A stretch of 64,000 nucleotides of DNA. It comes from Blastopirellula retiformator. GTDB lineage: Bacteria > Planctomycetota > Planctomycetia > Pirellulales > Pirellulaceae. The DNA lies in NCBI RefSeq assembly GCF_007859755.1, contig NZ_SJPF01000001.1, positions 1,166,082 to 1,230,081 of the forward strand. Direction: 5' to 3'. Positions 9,908 through 17,609 of the stretch are shown here, one piece after another. Within the stretch, counting starts at the first letter, position 1. The number at the start of each line of letters is the position of its first letter. Under the pieces are notes generated by a model. The model saw nothing but the letters and a program-made list of their open reading frames with translations. It did no database searches and was not told the origin of the DNA. The translations under genes were made by a program, and so were the position numbers.

Positions 9908-10447
9908 ATGACGCCGGCGTCGCGCGCCCCCGAGGGAGAATCGAATCGTTGTCCGCTTTGCGGCGACGCGATATCGATTTCTCCTTCCCGTCCGCCAGGC
10001 GACGCTCCTTGTCCTAATTGCGGAGTGTTGCTGTGGTGGCCCGCGTTGCAGTCGGACGGGGGCTTTGCGTTTCTGGTTGGTGAAGGGACGCTATATGAGA
10101 TCGCAGCGACCACCAAAGAGGACGCGATCGCGACGCTCGTTCGGCAGATGGTGGACCAGGGGGGGCTCGATGCGAGTTTGGCGCCCGATGCGCTCGCCGC
10201 CCTCTATCGCCGTGAAGAAGTCGGTACGACCGCGATCGGTGGAGGAGTGGCGATTCCCCATGCGCGAATTGATGGCCTCGATCAGGTCGTCGGGATTCTG
10301 GGTTGCGCGCCACACGGCGTTGATTTTGGCAGCGTCGATGGTGCGCCAGTGACGCATCTCTTCTTGTTGGTCGGCTCCCAGAACGACCCGAGCGGCTATT
10401 TGCGAGCGCTGGAAGCCGTCGCCAAAGCGATCCGCGCAATTCGCTGA
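9908..10447 (+). CDS. Zinc-ribbon protein with PTS EIIA (fructose/nitrogen-type) domain
   Basis: 179 residues. The N-terminus has CPLCG (about 15-19) and CPNCG (36-40), a four-Cys zinc ribbon. From ~60 to the end is an EIIA domain of the fructose/Ntr type, with the phospho-acceptor His in the GGGVAIPHARID segment (~115). The end (YLRALEAVAKAIRAIR) stops earlier than usual for EIIA domains. Likely a regulatory phosphoprotein rather than a sugar transporter component, since no EIIB/EIIC or HPr gene is nearby. The CRP-type operator directly upstream fits carbon-status control. Confidence 0.82.
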   Translation: MTPASRAPEGESNRCPLCGDAISISPSRPPGDAPCPNCGVLLWWPALQSDGGFAFLVGEGTLYEIAATTKEDAIATLVRQMVDQGGLDASLAPDALAALYRREEVGTTAIGGGVAIPHARIDGLDQVVGILGCAPHGVDFGSVDGAPVTHLFLLVGSQNDPSGYLRALEAVAKAIRAIR

Positions 10448-10502
10448 ATTGTGCGCTGGGGGGGCCGGTTTCTTCCCCGCTCACGCCCGATTATCTTAGT
10501 AT

Positions 10503-10524
10503 CAAGCGGACTGCCGTCCGCTTG
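10503..10524. repeat. Perfect stem-loop between EIIA and esterase genes
   Basis: CAAGCGGAC-TGCC-GTCCGCTTG, nine paired bases and a 4-base loop, 56 bp after the EIIA stop and 42 bp before the esterase start. There is no T-run on the plus strand after it. It could be a terminator-like or processing hairpin, or a short palindromic repeat. Confidence 0.55.
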
Positions 10525-10565
10525 CTCCTCCCCACTACATCCCGATCACCCCGAAACACAATCTC

Positions 10566-12746
10566 ATGACTCGACTTCGCCTTGTTTCCGCCCTGTTGTC
10601 GACGCTGCTCGCCCTCGGGGCGACCCCGGCGTTGGCCGAAGTTCGCCTGCCTGGCTTCTTTGGCGATCACATGGTTTTGCAGCAACAGATGCCGCTGCCG
10701 GTTTGGGGCTGGGCCGATCCCGGCCAACAGGTAACCGTCACCCTGGGCGAAGCCGCGGCGACCGCCAAGGCCGATGACAAGGGGAACTGGAAGGTCGAAC
10801 TGCCGGCGATGGAAGCCGGGGGCGGTCCAATGAAGCTGACGGTCGCCGCCGGCGAACGGAAGTTGACCCTCAGCGATATTCTGCTGGGCGAGGTCTGGCT
10901 TTGCTCTGGCCAGTCGAACATGGAGTGGGTCGTCCGTTCGTCGAAGAACGCCGCCGCAGAAATCGCCGCCGCCAACTATCCCGAAATTCGTCAGATCAAG
11001 TTCAGTCATCAGACGTCCGCTGCGCCGCAAGACGACGTGAAAGGGACCTGGACGATCTGCTCGCCGGAGACGGCCGGCAACTTCACGGCGTGCGGCTACT
11101 TCATGGGCCGCAAGTTGTACCAAGAGTTGAATGTGCCGATCGGGCTGATCAATTCGTCGTGGGGCGGCACGCGGATCGAACCGTGGACCCCGCCGGTTGG
11201 TTTCGCCAAAGTCGCAGAGCTGAAAGACCTGTCGCAGAGGGTGCAGCGCCGCACGCCGGGCACGCCGCAGAACAGGGCGCTGGCCAAGGGGCACATGGCG
11301 GCGACCGAAAAGTGGCTGGCCGAAGCGAAAGCGAAAGACGCCGCCGGCGAAGCAATTCCGCCGAGTCCCGCCGTTCCTGGTGATCTGCAGCCGCACGTCT
11401 CGGCAACCGACCCGACGGCGATCTACAACTCGATGATCCATCCGCTGATTGGCCTGCCGTTCCGTGGCGCCATCTGGTACCAGGGAGAATCGAACCATGG
11501 CGAGGGAATGCTCTACAAGTACAAGATGGAAGCCTTGATCGGCGGCTGGCGAAAGCTGTGGAACATGGGCGACTTCTCCTTCTTCTACGTGCAGATCGCG
11601 CCGTATCAGTATGGTGACGAAAAGCCGGAAGTCTTGCCGGTCTTCTGGGAAGCCCAGGCCGCCGCGCTCGATATCCCCAAGACCGGGATGGTGGTGATCA
11701 ACGACGTCGCCACGCTCAACGACATTCACCCGCCGATGAAGCAGGAAGTCGGCCTGCGTCTGGCCAATCTCGCCCTCCGCGACGTTTACGGTCAGAAGGA
11801 TGTGATCGCCGACGGACCGACCTTCAAAGAGCTGAAGGAAGAGAAGGGCGCCTTGCGCGTGGTGTTCGACAACGTCGCCGCTGGTCTGAAGTCGAGCGAC
11901 GATCAACCGCTGACTCACTTCGAGGTGATTGGCGTCGACACTGGTTGGATGAAGGCCGACGCTAAGATCGACGGCGATTCGGTGATTCTGACTTCCAGCG
12001 AAGTCAACCAGCCGGTCGCGATGCGGTTCGCTTGGCACAAGTTGGCCGAGCCGAACCTGGTTAACAGCGCCGGTCTCCCGACTTCGGCGTTCCGCGCCGG
12101 CGAAGTGCCGAAGCCCGACGCGTTGCCGAAAGTGGGCGCCGCCAAAGGCTACAAGTTGATCTACGATCTCGATCTGGCGACGCTGCCGCGCGGCGTCAAG
12201 TACGATGTCGACAACAGCCAGCAAAAGCTCGCCTTTGATCGGATCGGCTATCTGCTGGAACTGCAAACCTCCGGCGGTGAGCGCAAAGCCGCCTTTGTGT
12301 CGATGGACGCGTTCACCGACGACCTGTCGAAGATCGGCGTGCCAACTTTCACCAGCGGCGCTGTGTTCCAACAGCCGGTCAAGTCGTTGACCGTGTGGGC
12401 CAGCGGCGCCGACCTGAAGACTGGAGTCAATCTGGATGGCGGCAACATCGAGTTTTGGCCGCACAACTATGGAACGCCAAACGCCGCCAAGGTTCCGGGC
12501 GCTTCCGACCAAGTCTATGACTTTGGCGACGTTAAGGCCGAACCGGTCAACGGCTATGGCAGCATGCAAGTGCACAACGGCGCCGCCAAGCAAACGGTTT
12601 TCGCCCTCAATCACTGGGGCGCTGGCGCCAATGCCGACATCGGCATCGGCAACAGCAGCGGCGAAACCCGCGATTGGACCTTCAACGGCAACGCTTCGAA
12701 CTACATCCATAAGCGTCTGCGGGTGTTGGTCCGCCCGGCCCAGTAA
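10566..12746 (+). CDS. Exported sialate O-acetylesterase-like SGNH hydrolase
   Basis: 726 residues with a signal peptide (residues 1-24, LVSALLSTLLALGATPALA). It has an N-terminal beta domain, then the SGNH/GDSL catalytic block CSGQSNMEW with GQSNM at 115-119, AIWYQGESN near 305, and DIHPPMK near 388 carrying the likely catalytic Asp-His. This is the sialate O-acetylesterase family (removal of acetyl groups from sialic acids or other glycans). The C-terminal ~190 residues are an additional domain seen in planctomycete secreted proteins. It is followed 54 bp downstream by another exported SGNH hydrolase, suggesting a small glycan-deacetylation unit. Confidence 0.85.
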   Translation: MTRLRLVSALLSTLLALGATPALAEVRLPGFFGDHMVLQQQMPLPVWGWADPGQQVTVTLGEAAATAKADDKGNWKVELPAMEAGGGPMKLTVAAGERKLTLSDILLGEVWLCSGQSNMEWVVRSSKNAAAEIAAANYPEIRQIKFSHQTSAAPQDDVKGTWTICSPETAGNFTACGYFMGRKLYQELNVPIGLINSSWGGTRIEPWTPPVGFAKVAELKDLSQRVQRRTPGTPQNRALAKGHMAATEKWLAEAKAKDAAGEAIPPSPAVPGDLQPHVSATDPTAIYNSMIHPLIGLPFRGAIWYQGESNHGEGMLYKYKMEALIGGWRKLWNMGDFSFFYVQIAPYQYGDEKPEVLPVFWEAQAAALDIPKTGMVVINDVATLNDIHPPMKQEVGLRLANLALRDVYGQKDVIADGPTFKELKEEKGALRVVFDNVAAGLKSSDDQPLTHFEVIGVDTGWMKADAKIDGDSVILTSSEVNQPVAMRFAWHKLAEPNLVNSAGLPTSAFRAGEVPKPDALPKVGAAKGYKLIYDLDLATLPRGVKYDVDNSQQKLAFDRIGYLLELQTSGGERKAAFVSMDAFTDDLSKIGVPTFTSGAVFQQPVKSLTVWASGADLKTGVNLDGGNIEFWPHNYGTPNAAKVPGASDQVYDFGDVKAEPVNGYGSMQVHNGAAKQTVFALNHWGAGANADIGIGNSSGETRDWTFNGNASNYIHKRLRVLVRPAQ

Positions 12747-12800
12747 TCGCGTTTGATCGCTTTCATCATTTCCCATCGCTATCTCACCCAAGAGCCCCCC

Positions 12801-13523
12801 ATGCCCAAGCTCACCATTCGTTTGTTCGCCCTGTTGTTGTCGGTCGCCGTCGTTGTGCCTGCGCTGGCCCAAAAGAAAGAGGCCAAGAAGCGGACGCCGT
12901 TTACCAAGGTGGAGGATGTCGCCGGCTTGCCGCAGGTGTTGTTGATCGGCGATTCGATTTCGATCGGCTACACGATGCAGGTACAAGACAATCTGAAGGG
13001 CGTCGCCAATGTGCATCGCCCCGGCGCCAATTGCGCTTCGACCAAGCAAGGGGTACAGAACATCGACAAGTGGCTCGGCAGCGGCAAGTGGGATGTGATC
13101 CATTTCAACTGGGGTCTGCATGATCTGAAGTACGTGCTGGGGGATAGCCAGACGATCACGGCGATCGACACGCCGGAGGCTCACCCGCAGGTTTCGGTCG
13201 AAGAGTACAAGGCGAACCTGGAGAAGCTCGTCTCGCGGATGGAAGAGACCGGCGCTACGCTCATCTGGCGGAACACCACGCCGGTGCCGGTCGAAGGTTC
13301 CAACGGTCGCATCCCCGGGGACGCCGCCAAGTACAATGCGGCGGCGCTCGAAGTCTTGAAGAGCCACCCCGACGTTATCGTCGAAGACATGTGGAGCTTC
13401 GTGAAGCCGAACCAAGACAAGTGGAAGACGAAGCAAGGCAACGTCCACTTCAACGGCACGGCCAACAAAGAGCTGGCAAAGCATGTTTCGGAGACGATCC
13501 AAAAGGCGCTGCCGCAGAAGTAG
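12801..13523 (+). CDS. Exported SGNH/GDSL hydrolase
   Basis: 240 residues from ATG 12801; an in-frame start 16 codons upstream would precede the signal peptide (LFALLLSVAVVVPALA) with an unlikely leader. Block I is LLIGDSISIGY, followed by a central HFNWGLHDLKY and a C-terminal NVHFNGTANKELAKH with the likely catalytic His. Probably a periplasmic esterase acting on acylated carbohydrate, working with the sialate O-acetylesterase encoded just upstream on the same strand. Planctomycetes commonly pair such esterases. Confidence 0.85.
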   Translation: MPKLTIRLFALLLSVAVVVPALAQKKEAKKRTPFTKVEDVAGLPQVLLIGDSISIGYTMQVQDNLKGVANVHRPGANCASTKQGVQNIDKWLGSGKWDVIHFNWGLHDLKYVLGDSQTITAIDTPEAHPQVSVEEYKANLEKLVSRMEETGATLIWRNTTPVPVEGSNGRIPGDAAKYNAAALEVLKSHPDVIVEDMWSFVKPNQDKWKTKQGNVHFNGTANKELAKHVSETIQKALPQK

Positions 13524-13971
13524 CGGCTAGACCTCTTCGCGATTTGGCAATGGCTGCTGGAGAAAGGTGAGTACCATTCCTAGGAACGCGACTGAAATCC
13601 TTGGATCGCGCCGCAGGGCAAGCAAGCGCGGTCCGGGGATCGGTGGTGTCGATTTGACGGTCGGTGGCGGTCATCGAATTCTCATTCTGGTAGGGTTTCA
13701 AGTGAGGAAGTTGAAGGCGCTTTCCTGACGTCTCGTCTAATGGCGACTCCAGGAAAGCTTGCAGCGCTCCGCAACTTCGACAGACGCGATGCGTTGTCTT
13801 GCGGCCCCCGAGTTGCATCCAAAAGGAGTCGTCGGGAAGGATAAGACGAGGGCTGCCGACGGACAAATTGGTTGCCAGACGGGTGATAATATTGCCCCAT
13901 GCGAAGTCGCTCTTGCCGCAGATGTGGCAAGGAGCATGTCGATGGATTTGGGGATCATTTGCCGTGGTCAT
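13450..13971 (-). CDS. Small protein with two CxxC zinc-binding pairs
   Basis: The frame from ATG 13971 encodes CHICGKSDFAWGN near the N-terminus and VCRSCGALQAF about 50 residues later, the four-Cys arrangement of a zinc ribbon. The first ~100 residues look like a real protein. The rest is composition-poor and its stop overlaps the 3' end of the SGNH hydrolase gene on the other strand, so the true C-terminus may be shorter or frameshifted. No function can be assigned. Confidence 0.5.
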   Translation of the reverse strand: MTTANDPQIHRHAPCHICGKSDFAWGNIITRLATNLSVGSPRLILPDDSFWMQLGGRKTTHRVCRSCGALQAFLESPLDETSGKRLQLPHLKPYQNENSMTATDRQIDTTDPRTALACPAARSKDFSRVPRNGTHLSPAAIAKSRRGLAATSAAAPFGSSPKHALPALCWPCR

Positions 13972-14163
13972 CGCTCTTTCTGTTGCTAGAACGTCGTAGA
14001 TGTACTAACAGGCAATTCGCCAGCGGGCGTGGCTGATTTCCGAAAATCGCCCTCGATTGGCGCTAAATTCAGACGCCAATCGGCCTGAAACCCTTTGACG
14101 CCAACCGCGGTATCTAGTACTGTCCTCGCTGCGCTGTTCATCGAGAAGGGATGCTCGATCCGA

Positions 14164-15354
14164 ATGAAATTCCGGCTACTCGTATTACTGCTAGCAGTCT
14201 ACGCCTTAGGGCGCCTGCAGTACGCCGCTGCGCAGTCGTTTGATCCGTTCGTCGATCCTCCGCTGCCGCAGCAAGCCGGCTATTTCGACCAAGACTCGCA
14301 TGCGATGCCGACGGCAGAGTACATTCCTTGGTCGCGGCCGCAATCACAACCGGCGCCAGCTCCCTATCAAGAGGCCGCCTATCCGCTGCCCGAGGATCCG
14401 CAGACCGAGCTGTTCCAGGAAGAGATGTACTTCCTCGAAGAGCTTGACGAAAAGCCGAAGCGGAAGGGGGCTGACATTCCCAAACGTGATCCCTTTCAGG
14501 CTCACGCCTATTGGGCGCCGCAGCAAAACCTGCGGGGGCAGGATGGCGACTTCGCGATGAACGGTTTTATTACCAAGTTGATGCTGCCGATCTCGATTCA
14601 GGAAGGGCGAATCTGGGCCGCCAACATCACCTACGATCAGCTCAACATCGACTCCGACGCCTTTCTGCCCGATACCGGCATTCCGCTGCCTGACAACTTC
14701 TATCAACTCAACTTTGGCGTCACCCATATCCGCACCTTGGACAATGGTTGGCAGGCCGGCGGCAACCTGACCATCGGTACGGCGACCAACAAGCCGTTTG
14801 ATAACATCGACGACATGACGATGTCGGGGCTCGCCTTCGTCAACATTCCGTGGAACAACGAACGCGACGCTTGGAATCTCAGTCTCTTTTATTCGCCAAC
14901 CAGTCAGTTGCCATTCCCACTGCCTGGCGTCGCTTATCTCTGGCGACCGAGTGAACAGTTCGAGATGAATATCGGCGTCCCGTTCGCGCTGAAGTATCGT
15001 CCCACCGAGCGACGAACGTTCTCGTTCACCTACACGCCGCTGACCAACGTCAATGTCCTGCTCGAGCAAGAACTGGGCGCCAATTTGGTGGCATACGGCG
15101 GCTACTCGGTCAACAACAAGATCTATCTGCTGTCAGAGCGAACCGACAACGACGATCGCTTTTACTTCTTCGATCAACGTCTGACGATCGGGCTGAAGCG
15201 TCAACTGCCGTGGGGCCTGTCGGCCGATCTCTCGGCCGCCTACCTGTTCGACCGCAAGGTCTTCCAGGCCCAAGGCTTCTCCAGCGACCGCACCGACGAG
15301 TTCGGCATCGATCCCGGCGGCTTAATCTCGTTCTCCCTTAGCTGGAGCCGCTAG
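14164..15354 (+). CDS. Outer-membrane beta-barrel-like exported protein
   Basis: 396 residues from ATG 14164, which begins a signal peptide (FRLLVLLLAVYALGRLQYAAAQ). Residues ~25-130 are Pro/Gln-rich and disordered. From ~140 there are alternating amphipathic beta strands with aromatic ends, finishing with ISFSLSWSR, the terminal-strand pattern of outer-membrane proteins. It resembles the planctomycete DUF6268-like barrels. Probably a surface or outer-membrane porin or structural protein; the substrate is unknown. Confidence 0.7.
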   Translation: MKFRLLVLLLAVYALGRLQYAAAQSFDPFVDPPLPQQAGYFDQDSHAMPTAEYIPWSRPQSQPAPAPYQEAAYPLPEDPQTELFQEEMYFLEELDEKPKRKGADIPKRDPFQAHAYWAPQQNLRGQDGDFAMNGFITKLMLPISIQEGRIWAANITYDQLNIDSDAFLPDTGIPLPDNFYQLNFGVTHIRTLDNGWQAGGNLTIGTATNKPFDNIDDMTMSGLAFVNIPWNNERDAWNLSLFYSPTSQLPFPLPGVAYLWRPSEQFEMNIGVPFALKYRPTERRTFSFTYTPLTNVNVLLEQELGANLVAYGGYSVNNKIYLLSERTDNDDRFYFFDQRLTIGLKRQLPWGLSADLSAAYLFDRKVFQAQGFSSDRTDEFGIDPGGLISFSLSWSR

Positions 15355-15385
15355 CCGGCCTTGCCCGGTGGCGCCATGCTCTGCG

Positions 15386-16156
15386 TCATTCATCCAAATG
15401 CTGCGCCCCATTCAACCCCGCGAACACCTCCTCATAATTCCCGTTCGCTTCCCCAAACCGCAGCGGCTTCACCCGCTCGACCAAGATCTCGCCCTGTGGA
15501 GTTCCGCCGCTGGTCAACAATCCAACTGATTCGGTGATGAACTCATCCAGCGGCATCGCCCTCGGATCGCTCGCTTGGTCGCTGCCCATCAACTCGGTCT
15601 GCACGTACGGGGGCGCCAGTTCCAACACTTCAACGCTCGTCTCTTTCAGCTGATATCGCAGCGATTGGGCGTACGAGTGAATCGCCGCTTTCGTTGCGCA
15701 GTAGGTCGGCGTCATCGCCAACGGCGTGAAGGCCAGGCCCGAACTAACCATCATCACGGTGGCGGCCGGTTGCCGGCGAAGATGCGGCAGCAAGCTCGCC
15801 GTCAGGCGAATCGGCCCGACCAGGTTGGTGGTGATCGTCGCCAGGCTGGCCGACAGGTCGATCGCATCGGTCTGCAGGTCTTCGGCGATCATGATACCGG
15901 CGTTGTTGATCAGCACGTTCAGGTTAGGAAAGTCGGCGATCGCGCGACGCATCACTTCGGCGATGCTCTCGGGCGAGGTAACGTCCAACTGGTAATAGGC
16001 CATCCCGTCGTGCTGTTCGGCCGCTTCGGCCAACGCTGCGGTTCGCCGCCCGCACAAGATGACCTGGTTGCCGAGCTTGTGTAGCGCTTCCGCCAGCGCC
16101 TTGCCAATGCCTGACGCGCCGCCGGTGATCATGATCGTGTTGCCGTCGCTTCTCAT
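15386..16156 (-). CDS. Short-chain dehydrogenase/reductase (DltE-like)
   Basis: 256 residues. NAD(P)-binding GGASGIGKALA at 12-22, NNAG near 85, catalytic Ser in VMMVSSGLAF and Y-x3-K in TYCATKAA: a classical SDR. Best resemblance is to the DltE/YqjQ-type oxidoreductases; the substrate is unknown. It is divergent from an HxlR regulator whose operator-like palindromes lie in the shared 129-bp region, so control by that regulator is likely. Confidence 0.86.
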   Translation of the reverse strand: MRSDGNTIMITGGASGIGKALAEALHKLGNQVILCGRRTAALAEAAEQHDGMAYYQLDVTSPESIAEVMRRAIADFPNLNVLINNAGIMIAEDLQTDAIDLSASLATITTNLVGPIRLTASLLPHLRRQPAATVMMVSSGLAFTPLAMTPTYCATKAAIHSYAQSLRYQLKETSVEVLELAPPYVQTELMGSDQASDPRAMPLDEFITESVGLLTSGGTPQGEILVERVKPLRFGEANGNYEEVFAGLNGAQHLDE

Positions 16157-16224
16157 CGTCTGCTCCTGTTCGCTGCAAATGCCGTTTGCAGCAACGATAG
16201 GCGTCAGTCGCTAGAATGGAAAGA

Positions 16225-16249
16225 ACGCACATGAAAGTGCGTAACGCAC
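16225..16249. promoter_or_regulatory. Overlapping palindromes between SDR and HxlR genes
   Basis: ACGCAC-ATGAAA-GTGCGT at 16225-16242 overlaps GTGCGTAACGCAC at 16237-16249, giving three alternating GTGCG/CGCAC half-sites. HxlR-family proteins bind as dimers to inverted repeats in divergent intergenic regions, so this is the natural operator candidate. Confidence 0.6.
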
Positions 16250-16285
16250 CTTTTGGTAACAATTGGCGAAACGCCGAGAAAAGTT

Positions 16286-16678
16286 GTGAACGAAGCTGCC
16301 GAAAATTCTCCCGAGTGGTCGGACATCGGTACCCAGGTCACTCGCCTGGTGCGCGAGATCATTGCCCGCGTCGCCGACAAATGGACGATGCCGATCATCG
16401 AGGCCCTGCACGAAGAACCGAACGCCCGGTTCAATCAGTTGCAACGCGCGGTCGACGGCATCAGCCAAAAAGTGTTGACTCAATCGCTACGTCAATTGGA
16501 AAGCGAGGGGCTAGTCGAACGTACCGCCTATGCCGAAACGCCTCCGCGAGTCGAATACAAACTGACCCCGCTTGGCGAAAGCCTGGGCGAAGCCTTCTGC
16601 GGCGTCTGGATCTGGGCCGAAAAGCACTGCCAGCAGATCGAAGCGTCGCGAGCCGCGTTTCAGGAAAAGCGGAAGTAG
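16286..16678 (+). CDS. HxlR-family transcriptional regulator
   Basis: 130 residues from GTG 16286; an in-frame TTG at 16253 is an alternative. The core VADKWTMPIIEALHEEPNARF leads into a winged helix with SQKVLTQSLRQLESEGLVER and the wing VEYKLTPLGESL, typical of HxlR/MarR-like regulators that sense electrophiles or oxidants. No Cys in the N-terminal sensing position is obvious. Divergent from the SDR gene, which is its likely target; the palindromes just upstream may be its operator. Confidence 0.88.
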   Translation: MNEAAENSPEWSDIGTQVTRLVREIIARVADKWTMPIIEALHEEPNARFNQLQRAVDGISQKVLTQSLRQLESEGLVERTAYAETPPRVEYKLTPLGESLGEAFCGVWIWAEKHCQQIEASRAAFQEKRK

Positions 16679-16682
16679 TTCC

Positions 16683-16747
16683 GTAGGGCAGGCTGTGCCT
16701 GCCGAAATGGAAAGCGTATGCACTTCGGCAGGCACGGCCTGCCCTAC
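16683..16747. repeat. REP-like inverted pair (GTAG + GGCAGGC stem)
   Basis: GTAG followed by the hairpin GGCAGGC-TGT-GCCTGCC, a 23-bp spacer, then the mirror copy ending CTAC. The GTAG tetranucleotide next to a short hairpin, in head-to-head pairs, is the architecture of REP/BIME elements in other bacteria. It lies between the convergent HxlR and SUKH-like genes, 4 bp from each stop, and could also terminate transcription. Confidence 0.8.
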
Positions 16748-16750
16748 AAT

Positions 16751-17470
16751 TTACTCCGTATCGCGAATGACGCGCCAGTGTCCTTGGCGGTCGTCGATCG
16801 TGCCGATCATGCGGGGCCAATAATTCTCGCGGTCGGCGAAGGCGTCGGCGTCGATCATTTGCAGACGGTTTTCTAGCTGGCCAGCAAAGCCGGCCGGCAG
16901 CGTGCGATAATCGTCGCGCTGCGCTGACCACTCGATCACCGCTTGCAGCGATTGGGCGAATTGCAGCACGCTGGCGTTTACCAAGGTTTGCGGCGGGGCG
17001 GCGGCGATGTTGACTAGGTTGACCGCGCCGCTGGTTTGCTCGACGCAGAACGACGCCACGCCGGCGGCCGAGTCAACCTGGCCGATCACCAGTTGCTCGC
17101 TCATCCGGGCGTCCAGTTCCGAGTCGAAAAAGATCCCCCAGCCGATCAGCGAGTTGTAGCCAACCAGCGGTTCGGCCAAAGCCGCAAACGAAATCGTCTG
17201 CTCGTTACGTCCCTCGAGCACGATGGATTTGGGCAGCCCGCACGTTTGCAGAAAACGGTGCGCGGCTTGCGGCAGCTTGGCTTCGACGTGACGCAGGTAT
17301 ATCAACGCGTCAACGCCAAAGTAGTCGGCCCACCACGCGGCGTCCGGCTTGGTGGCGGTCCACGGTTGCTCGGCGCCTGACTCCGGAATCGTTTTCCAGA
17401 TCGCTTGAGCCAACTTAATTCGTTCTTCGATAGGGAGAGCGGAGACGCTTGAGAGATCGATATCCGCCAT
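16751..17470 (-). CDS. SUKH-4-like immunity protein with addiction-module-like N-terminus
   Basis: 239 residues from ATG 17470. The first ~30 residues (LSALPIEERIKLAQAIWKT-like) resemble RelB-type putative addiction module components. From ~60 to 205 the pattern HRFLQTCGLPKS, LVIGQV, ASFCVEQTSGAVNLVN and NASVLQFAQSLQAVIEW matches the SUKH-4 immunity fold, whose members neutralise polymorphic toxins. No toxin gene is next to it: neighbours are HxlR and a beta-lactamase-like hydrolase. It may be an orphan immunity gene or a SUKH domain reused in signalling. Assignment is by motif pattern only. Confidence 0.6.
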   Translation of the reverse strand: MADIDLSSVSALPIEERIKLAQAIWKTIPESGAEQPWTATKPDAAWWADYFGVDALIYLRHVEAKLPQAAHRFLQTCGLPKSIVLEGRNEQTISFAALAEPLVGYNSLIGWGIFFDSELDARMSEQLVIGQVDSAAGVASFCVEQTSGAVNLVNIAAAPPQTLVNASVLQFAQSLQAVIEWSAQRDDYRTLPAGFAGQLENRLQMIDADAFADRENYWPRMIGTIDDRQGHWRVIRDTE

Positions 17471-17609
17471 GTTGGACTCCGAAATCACGAATGAAAATGA
17501 TAGCGATCGATGATGACGCCATCGTAACCCAAGCCAGACTTTTCTTCAGCCCTGAAAATTTGGGTGGTGAAATTGAGACATATTGCGATCTGCCTGTTTT
17601 GCGAAGCGT

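Noticed and set aside
10491-13502. 1003-aa open frame opposite the esterase genes
   Set aside because: Spans two well-supported genes on the other strand; composition is typical of an antisense shadow.
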